DNA of 64,000 nucleotides, from assembly GCA_030272155.1 (NCBI GenBank), contig CP126200.1, positions 496,001-560,000 of the forward strand. Reading direction: 5' to 3'. Both the position numbers and the translations under genes were made by a program. This DNA comes from Tetradesmus obliquus (lineage: Eukaryota > Chlorophyta > Chlorophyceae > Sphaeropleales > Scenedesmaceae). The notes beneath the pieces were generated by a model. It saw only the letters and a program-made list of their open reading frames with translations. It had not been told where the DNA came from and ran no database searches. Below are positions 58,067-64,000 of this stretch, piece by piece. The first letter of the stretch is position 1. Each line of letters begins with the position of its first letter.

Positions 58067-58867
58067 GCGTAGGCAGCAGCAGCTGCTGCAACAACAACAA
58101 CAGCGACAGCAACTAGTAGCGCAGGTGTTACAGGAGGCGAAGCAGCAGGCGGTTTTGCGGTTTTGGGAATTGCTTGCTGATTTTGTGGCAATGGAGGCTG
58201 CGCCGGCTCATTGGCGTGTTGCGGTGCCTGGAGATCACCCGTTCTTGCGATCTGATCCAGCACAGCTGCGCATTGTACTGGCGCCCCGCTCTGGTTGACC
58301 TTCCTGCTTTTACATGATGTGCTGTCAGTAGTTGTCCAATCTCCACTTTCTGGCAAGGCCATGTTGCATGTCGTGTGTCACTGTGCTTGATTTTCCAGCT
58401 CTGTGTGTCGCATTGCGTGCTTCTGTGCTTGTCAGCCATGAGGATTGCAGAAGCAGTAGCACCTTAGTTTGCATGTCACGTGCAGTGTCTCCTGTCGGTC
58501 CCGCGTGCTCCTGCTTGCTGCAGTCTGGTGTGTACATCAGTGCCTTGGTGCAATCATGCCAAACACCTATGGTAAGCAGCACCATTGTGCATCCCGCTTG
58601 CTGTTTGGACCATGCCTGCCTTCCCTTGTGCGTTTTGTGCCCTGTGCTTTGAGCACCCTGCTGCTTTTCGTGCTGCACTTCGCACATGCTGCACTGCATG
58701 TACTTGTTGGTTTATGGGGAGGTAGGGGCTGCAAGATGCCTCTGGAGTATTACTTTGGTTGCATCTTGTGGCTTGCTATCGGGTTCTCATGATATGTGAG
58801 CTGAAAGAGGGGCAAGTGACTCGCTCTAGGGCGATAGCTTGCCCACCCCTGTAACAGACCTCTCTCC
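58067..58867 (+). mobile_element. 5'-truncated LINE copy (C1)
   Basis: Begins in the ORF2 C-terminal coding region (matching A from 57260), keeps the ORF2 stop and the whole 3' UTR, and ends CTCTCTCC followed by CGCATCT (58868-58874). It starts directly after the CGCATCT that ends copy A. Confidence 0.95.
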
Positions 58868-58874
58868 CGCATCT

Positions 58875-59303
58875 GGAGGATTGCAGAAGCAGTAGCACCT
58901 TAGTTTGCATGTCACATGCAGTGTCTCCTGTCGGTCCCGCGTGCTCCTGCTTGCTGCAGTCTGGTGTGTACAGCAGTGCCTTGGTGCAATCATGCCAAAC
59001 ACCTATGGTAAGCAGCACCATTGTGCATCCCGCTTGCTGTTTGGACCATGCCTGCCTTCCCTTGTGCGTTTTGTGCCCTGTGCTTTGAGCACCCTGCTGC
59101 TTTTCGTGCTGCACTTCGCACATGCTGCACTGCATGTACTTGTTGGTTTATGGGGAGGTAGGGGCTGCAAGATGCCTCTGGAGTATTACTTTGGTTGCAT
59201 CTTGTGGCTTGCTATCGGGTTCTCATGATATGTGAGCTGAAAGAGGGGCAAGTGACTCGCTCTAGGGCGATAGCTTGCCCACCCCTGTAACAGACCTCTC
59301 TCT
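58875..59303 (+). mobile_element. 5'-truncated LINE copy (C2)
   Basis: Matches A from 57633 (3' UTR only) with a few substitutions, ends CTCTCTCT followed by CGCATCT (59304-59310). It starts directly after the CGCATCT that ends C1. Confidence 0.95.
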
Positions 59304-59310
59304 CGCATCT

Positions 59311-62300
59311 GCGCATTGCCAGTCATAATGTGGGTGGCGTGGGCTGTGCGGGGCTCCTGGCCTGCGCAGCGCAGGCGGCAGCAGGTTGGGTGGACCTGGA
59401 TCTGCACGTCGTTGCCGTGCAGGAGTGCAGGTTGCAGTATGATGAGATTGCACAGGTGGTGGCGGCGCTAAATGCAGCAGCAGCTCAGCGGGCTGCTGCT
59501 ACGCAGAAGCCCCATCATGCAGGGTTTGACTTTAAGTACAGCTTCAACTCTGATCCTTTGCACCCCTACTCAGCTGGCAACCTCATCATGTGGCAGCGAC
59601 AGCTGGTATCCAAGGGCTCCCTACAAGTGCTACCTGAGGCTGACGCCGACAGGGACGCCCGCGGCCGTCTGATGGTGCTCCACTTTAAGTGGGGTGGCCA
59701 TACTGTTCATCTTGTTAATGTATACTGTCCTAATGATTCTGTGGACCGCCAGGCCTACATCACAGGCACGCTGGCGCCGCTTTGGGCGGCCGACCCTACA
59801 AGCAGCATCTTCATCGGCGACTGGAACTATGTTGATGATCCTGTGGCCGACAGACGCTGCCTTGCTGGCCAGCCCACCACGCCCGACGCCCCATCCATGC
59901 GGGCTTGGCAAGCAGCGGCACCAGGTGCTGCTGATGCGTACCGGTGCTTGCACCCTACGCGCCGCACCTACACGTTCATCCATCGCAACCCGCAAATTGG
60001 ACATGTAGCGCGGCTGGATCGAGCTTATGTTGGCAGCGCGCTGCGCGCCAGCGTGGTGTCATGTGCCACAGCTCCCTCGAGTGTCTCTGACCACTTCCCC
60101 TTGGTGCTTGAGCTGGCTCCCGTGCAGCCCCCTCACCCCACTGGCCCTGGCCTTGCCCGCGCCCGTGTGGACTTCTGGAGCAGCCCCAACCACCGCGCCC
60201 TGCTCAAGGCTTGGGTGCTCATCGAGCTGCAGGGCGAGCCAACGTCCGACTTTGCCCGCCTTGTTTGGTGGCCTGGCTTCAAGCAACGGCTCCTGGCCAG
60301 GTGCCGGGAGATTCGCAAGGCCTGGCGCGCTGACACAGCGCTGCCGACGTACGCCGCTGCCCAGCATCAGGTGCAGGCAGCCCTGGAGCAGCTTGGCGCA
60401 GCTGCAGGTCAGCCGCAGATCAACGCAGCGATGGCGGCGCTGACGGCTGCCCGCGCAGCCCTCCGCGCCGCCCAGCAGGCAGCATGGTCAGCCAGCGAAC
60501 GACTGCAGCGGCAGCAGTGGCTGCACCGCGGGGAGCAGCCCAACCCCTGCATCACGGAGCAGCTGCGTGCCCTGGAGCGAGCTCCTACCTCCAGGAAGGT
60601 GGTTGCCCTACGCAGTACAGCCGGCGCGTATGTCTGGGAGGGAGCAGGGCCTGCCAAGGTGGCCATCACGCAGTGGGCTGGTGTGAGTGCGCAGCCGGCA
60701 GTGGACCCAGCCGCCCAGGCTGCCATCCTCGCAGCCGTCACCAGTTTGCCTCGGCAGCCGGCAGCAGCAGATGGCAGCGAAGTGGTCACCGCAGCCGCAG
60801 TGCTCCAGGCTATGTCAGACTCCAAGCCGAACACGTCCCCAGGCCTGGATGGCCTGCCTGTTGCAGTGTACAAGCACTGCAAGGAGCTGCTCGCGCCGGT
60901 CTTGGCGCGTGTGTTTACAGCAGTAGGCACGCTGGGGCAGACACCGGCCGGTTTCCTGGACGGTGTGGTGATTGGCATCTTCAAGGCTGGCGATGTTACC
61001 CTGGCAGCCAATTACCGCCCCATCACCCTGCTCAACACCGACTACAGGCTCCTGGCCAGAATTTTGGCCTCCCGCCTGCAGGCAGTGCTAGATCAGGCTA
61101 TCTCTCCTACGCAGACAGCTTTCATCAAGCGCCGCAGGATCGGCCACAACATCATCACCATGCAGCTCCTGCTGCACGCGCTGCCAGAAGACAGCACAGT
61201 GGTGGCAGCACTGCTGGATTTTGCCAAGGCGTACGACACCTTGGACAGGCCCTTCCTGCTGTCTGTCATGAGTGCTATGGGCGTGGGGCCTGAATTCTGT
61301 AAGTGGGTGAAGTTACTGCTCACCAACACGCATGCGTGCGCGTGCATGAATGGCTTTGTGTCTGGCATGCGCAGGTTTGATGCTGGCGTGCGGCAGGGGT
61401 GTCCCCTGTCTCCTCTGCTCTACTTGTTTGTTGGTGAGGCATTGTTGCGATTTTTGCAGAGTAAAGGCATCAACATCACCGTGCAAGGTGTGCAGTTGTC
61501 AGCGACTCAGTTTGCCGATGACACGCAGGTCTACCTGCGCTCCCCTGCACAGGTTGCACAGTTTTTGCTACATATGCAGGTTATGGCAGCCGCGTCTGGG
61601 CAGCAGCTCAACCTGCACAAATCCAAGTTGCTTTTGCTGGGTGCTACTGCGCGGCAGCAACACGCGACGCTCTCCCAGCAGCACGCTGCTGGTGTGTTGC
61701 CGCTCAGCCCTGTCCTGCAGGCCGATGTGTTGGGTGTGTGCGTGGGCTCTGACTCTCCGGTGGATTGGGGTCAGAAGCTGGCTTCTGTGGATGCTGCGCT
61801 CGCGCGGCTGTCGCACGTTCCGCAGCTTTCGGTGTTTGGCAGAGGTATGGGTAGCGCTGCTTATGGTGTGAGCACCTTGCTTTATGCAGCTGAATTCTCT
61901 GATTTGCCGCCTGATGTTGATCGTCAGCACCTTGTTGCGGCGGTTGGGAAGCTAGTGGATAGAGGGTTGGCACCTGCTTCGTCTGTGCGGCGTTTCACTG
62001 GTGTGGCTGCTCGCTTTTTGGCGGGCAGGCCGGCTGAAGGTGGCTTTGGTGCTTTGCCATGGCTTGAACACATACGTGCACGGCATGCTTGGTGGGGCGC
62101 GCAATTTGCTACTGCGCCGCCTGACACTGAGCTGCCTTGGATCCGCATTGGGCGGGAGCTATTGCGTTCTAAGCATAAATGGTGGGGCCCATTGTCCTTG
62201 TTTGACAGCTTTGAAGACACGCAAACGCCGATGGAGCCGTCGCAGGCGTTCCCTCAGCAGTCCCTCCCTCCCCCGCCGCTGCGCCGCATGATTGCTGGTC

Positions 62301-63820
62301 TTCAAGCGCTAGGCAAAGTTTGTGATGTGAAGGCGTTGGCGCCTGCGGCGCCTGCCCCTGCACTGCCGCCGCCACATCCTCAACAGCTGTCAGACGTGCA
62401 GCAGTTGCGTGCACAGCTACAGGCTGTGCAGGATGCGCCGGTGCTGCAGCCCGGGGCTTGGTGTAGTTTGGCTCCTGTCTTTGCTAACCCTTTTTTGCAA
62501 GCAATGGTTGGGTTTGTGCCCGGTGGGCTGCAAATGCATCCCGTGCCCTCTGTGCGCGGGCCACATGCATGTTCTGGCGGCAAGTGTCGGCCGCGCATCC
62601 GCACTGTGGCCGATCTCTGTCGCGCTTGGCATGTGATCCAGCATGCTGCACGGCAGCAGCTGCCACACCCATTGCTGCCGTACGGCTCCAACTTCAGCAA
62701 TGCAGACAACGAATCGGCAGATTTGACAGACTTGGTTAACTTGTTGCCCATGCCGTGGCATCGGGCTGCCTTGGCTGTTGTGCGGCATCCTGCAGCAGAC
62801 CGGCCCTGGCCGCCTGCAGCTGTGCCAGACCCGCCATGTGTGCCTTCTGCAGCAGAGCAGCATGTTGAGGCCATGTTGGTGGCGCGGCTAGGCTGGCGGA
62901 ATCATCGCGGCAAGACGGTGTCTGTTGCGCAATTGTCTGTTCGTGAAGCTACCTCATTGCAGCTTGGTCCCCTGCGTGCTGAGCGCCAGGAGCGGCGCAC
63001 TAGGTTTGTCAGTGCTGCGATCGGTGCGGGTGCCCCGCCCGCGGCGTTGACTCGTGGTTTGCAATGTGTGGCGGCCGCCCAGGGCGCACTATGGAAGATG
63101 CGCTGGGATAATGCGTACAAGGAGACGTATTGGCGGCTGATCATGGATGGCTTGCCTACGTCGCAGCGCATGCACCAGCAGCATGATACATGCATGTGTG
63201 GCGCTGCGTGCCCTGGTCTGGTGCACCATTTTTGGGAGTGCCCAGTTGCGGTAGCGGTGATTGACAGCCTGCTGTCTGCGTTGCCTGCAACATGGTGTAC
63301 GCGGGCTGCAGGCCGCCCGCCGCTTGCTATGCGGCATGTCTGGTTGATGCAGCGGCCTCCCGGCCCTAAGCGGCTCCACCAGGGTGTTTGGGGGGTTATT
63401 TGTTTAGCTGCTCTGAATGCCATGGATGTTGGCCGACGGCAGGCTAACACGCTGCACATTCCGCCGCCCGCGCCTGCTGCGCCGCGGCCGTCTGCGCCGC
63501 CGCCGCAATGGCAGGTACCTATTACAGATGTGTTTCAGCCTGCAGCTCTCACTGCTGCGCAGCAACAGCATAACCAGCTGGTTGAGCAGCGTAGGCAGCA
63601 GCAGCTGCTGCAACAACAACAACAGCGACAGCAACTAGTAGCGCAGGTGTTACAGGAGGCGAAGCAGCAGGCGGTTTTGCGGTTTTGGGAATTGCTTGCT
63701 GATTTTGTGGCAATGGAGGCTGCGCCGGCTCATTGGCGTGTTGCGGTGCCTGGAGATCACCCGTTCTTGCGATCTGATCCAGCACAGCTGCGCATTGTAC
63801 TGGCGCCCCGCTCTGGTTGA
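59311..63820 (+). CDS. LINE ORF2, 5'-truncated copy
   Basis: Open to the TGA at 63818-63820 with endonuclease, reverse transcriptase (QFADDTQVYL) and C-terminal Cys/His cluster all present, but it lacks the first 16 residues, the start codon and ORF1. The first in-frame ATG lies well inside the endonuclease, so a normal product is unlikely. Confidence 0.9.
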
Positions 63821-64000
63821 CCTTCCTGCTTTTACATGATGTGCTGTCAGTAGTTGTCCAATCTCCACTTTCTGGCAAGGCCATGTTGCATGTCGTGTGT
63901 CACTGTGCTTGATTTTCCAGCTCTGTGTGTCGCATTGCGTGCTTCTGTGCTTGTCAGCCATGAGGATTGCAGAAGCAGTAGCACCTTAGTTTGCATGTCA
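59311..64000 (+). mobile_element. 5'-truncated LINE copy (B), continuing past the window
   Basis: Starts directly after the CGCATCT of C2, at the position matching 52982 of copy A (RIASHN of the endonuclease). It is practically identical to A over 4.7 kb; I saw only two substitutions in ORF2 (near 62335 and 63553), both synonymous. The 3' end lies outside the window. Confidence 0.95.

Overview
The window reads as nuclear DNA of a green alga (Chlorophyta). The evidence is intron-rich genes with GTGAG donors and TGCAG acceptors, dense CAG/CTG runs, plant-type families (an AHL protein with AT-hooks and a PPC domain, SKP1, an F-box protein, a plastid-type SAM methyltransferase, plant-style LRRs) and TGTAA near the LINE 3' end. 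A Scenedesmus-like (Sphaeropleales) alga is my guess; the species cannot be read from the sequence. All exon models below are hand-built from splice sites and reading phase, without transcripts.

Layout. 1-3.2 kb: 3' part of an LRR protein (+). 4.7-12.2 kb: a beta-helix membrane protein (-) whose last coding exon is split by a 2.73-kb non-autonomous CACTA-type transposon with 47-bp inverted repeats and a CCA target duplication. 14.6-16.7 kb: SKP1 (-). 18.1-24.9 kb: a PP2C phosphatase with a huge RGG tail (-). 25.5-27.9 kb: an AHL DNA-binding protein (+), divergent from the PP2C. 29.5-34.2 kb: a broken methyltransferase copy with a probable transposon and a 10 x 33-bp minisatellite. 35.6-38.3 kb: the intact methyltransferase (363 aa). 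39.3-42.1 kb: F-box protein (319 aa). 43.9-45.6 kb: a secreted or membrane protein of unknown function (279 aa). 47.0-48.1 kb: two convergent tRNA-Phe(GAA) genes in a 195-bp inverted repeat. 48.1-64.0 kb: a head-to-tail chain of LINE copies: a 3' fragment, a tail-only copy, one apparently full-length element (ORF1 + ORF2), two short 5'-truncated copies, and a long 5'-truncated copy running off the window.

How genes relate. SKP1 and the F-box protein belong to the same machinery (SCF ubiquitin ligases) but are 23 kb apart and not an operon. The PP2C and AHL genes share a 553-bp divergent upstream region. The other genes look functionally unrelated, as expected in an algal chromosome.

Two things stand out. 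First, every junction in the LINE chain carries the same 6-7-bp sequence CGCATC(T), as if each copy inserted at the target duplication left by the previous one; this resembles the nested Zepp-type LINE clusters of green algae. Second, in four of the genes a splice junction has been duplicated in tandem together with part of its exon, leaving decoy exon pieces with usable splice sites next to the real exon.
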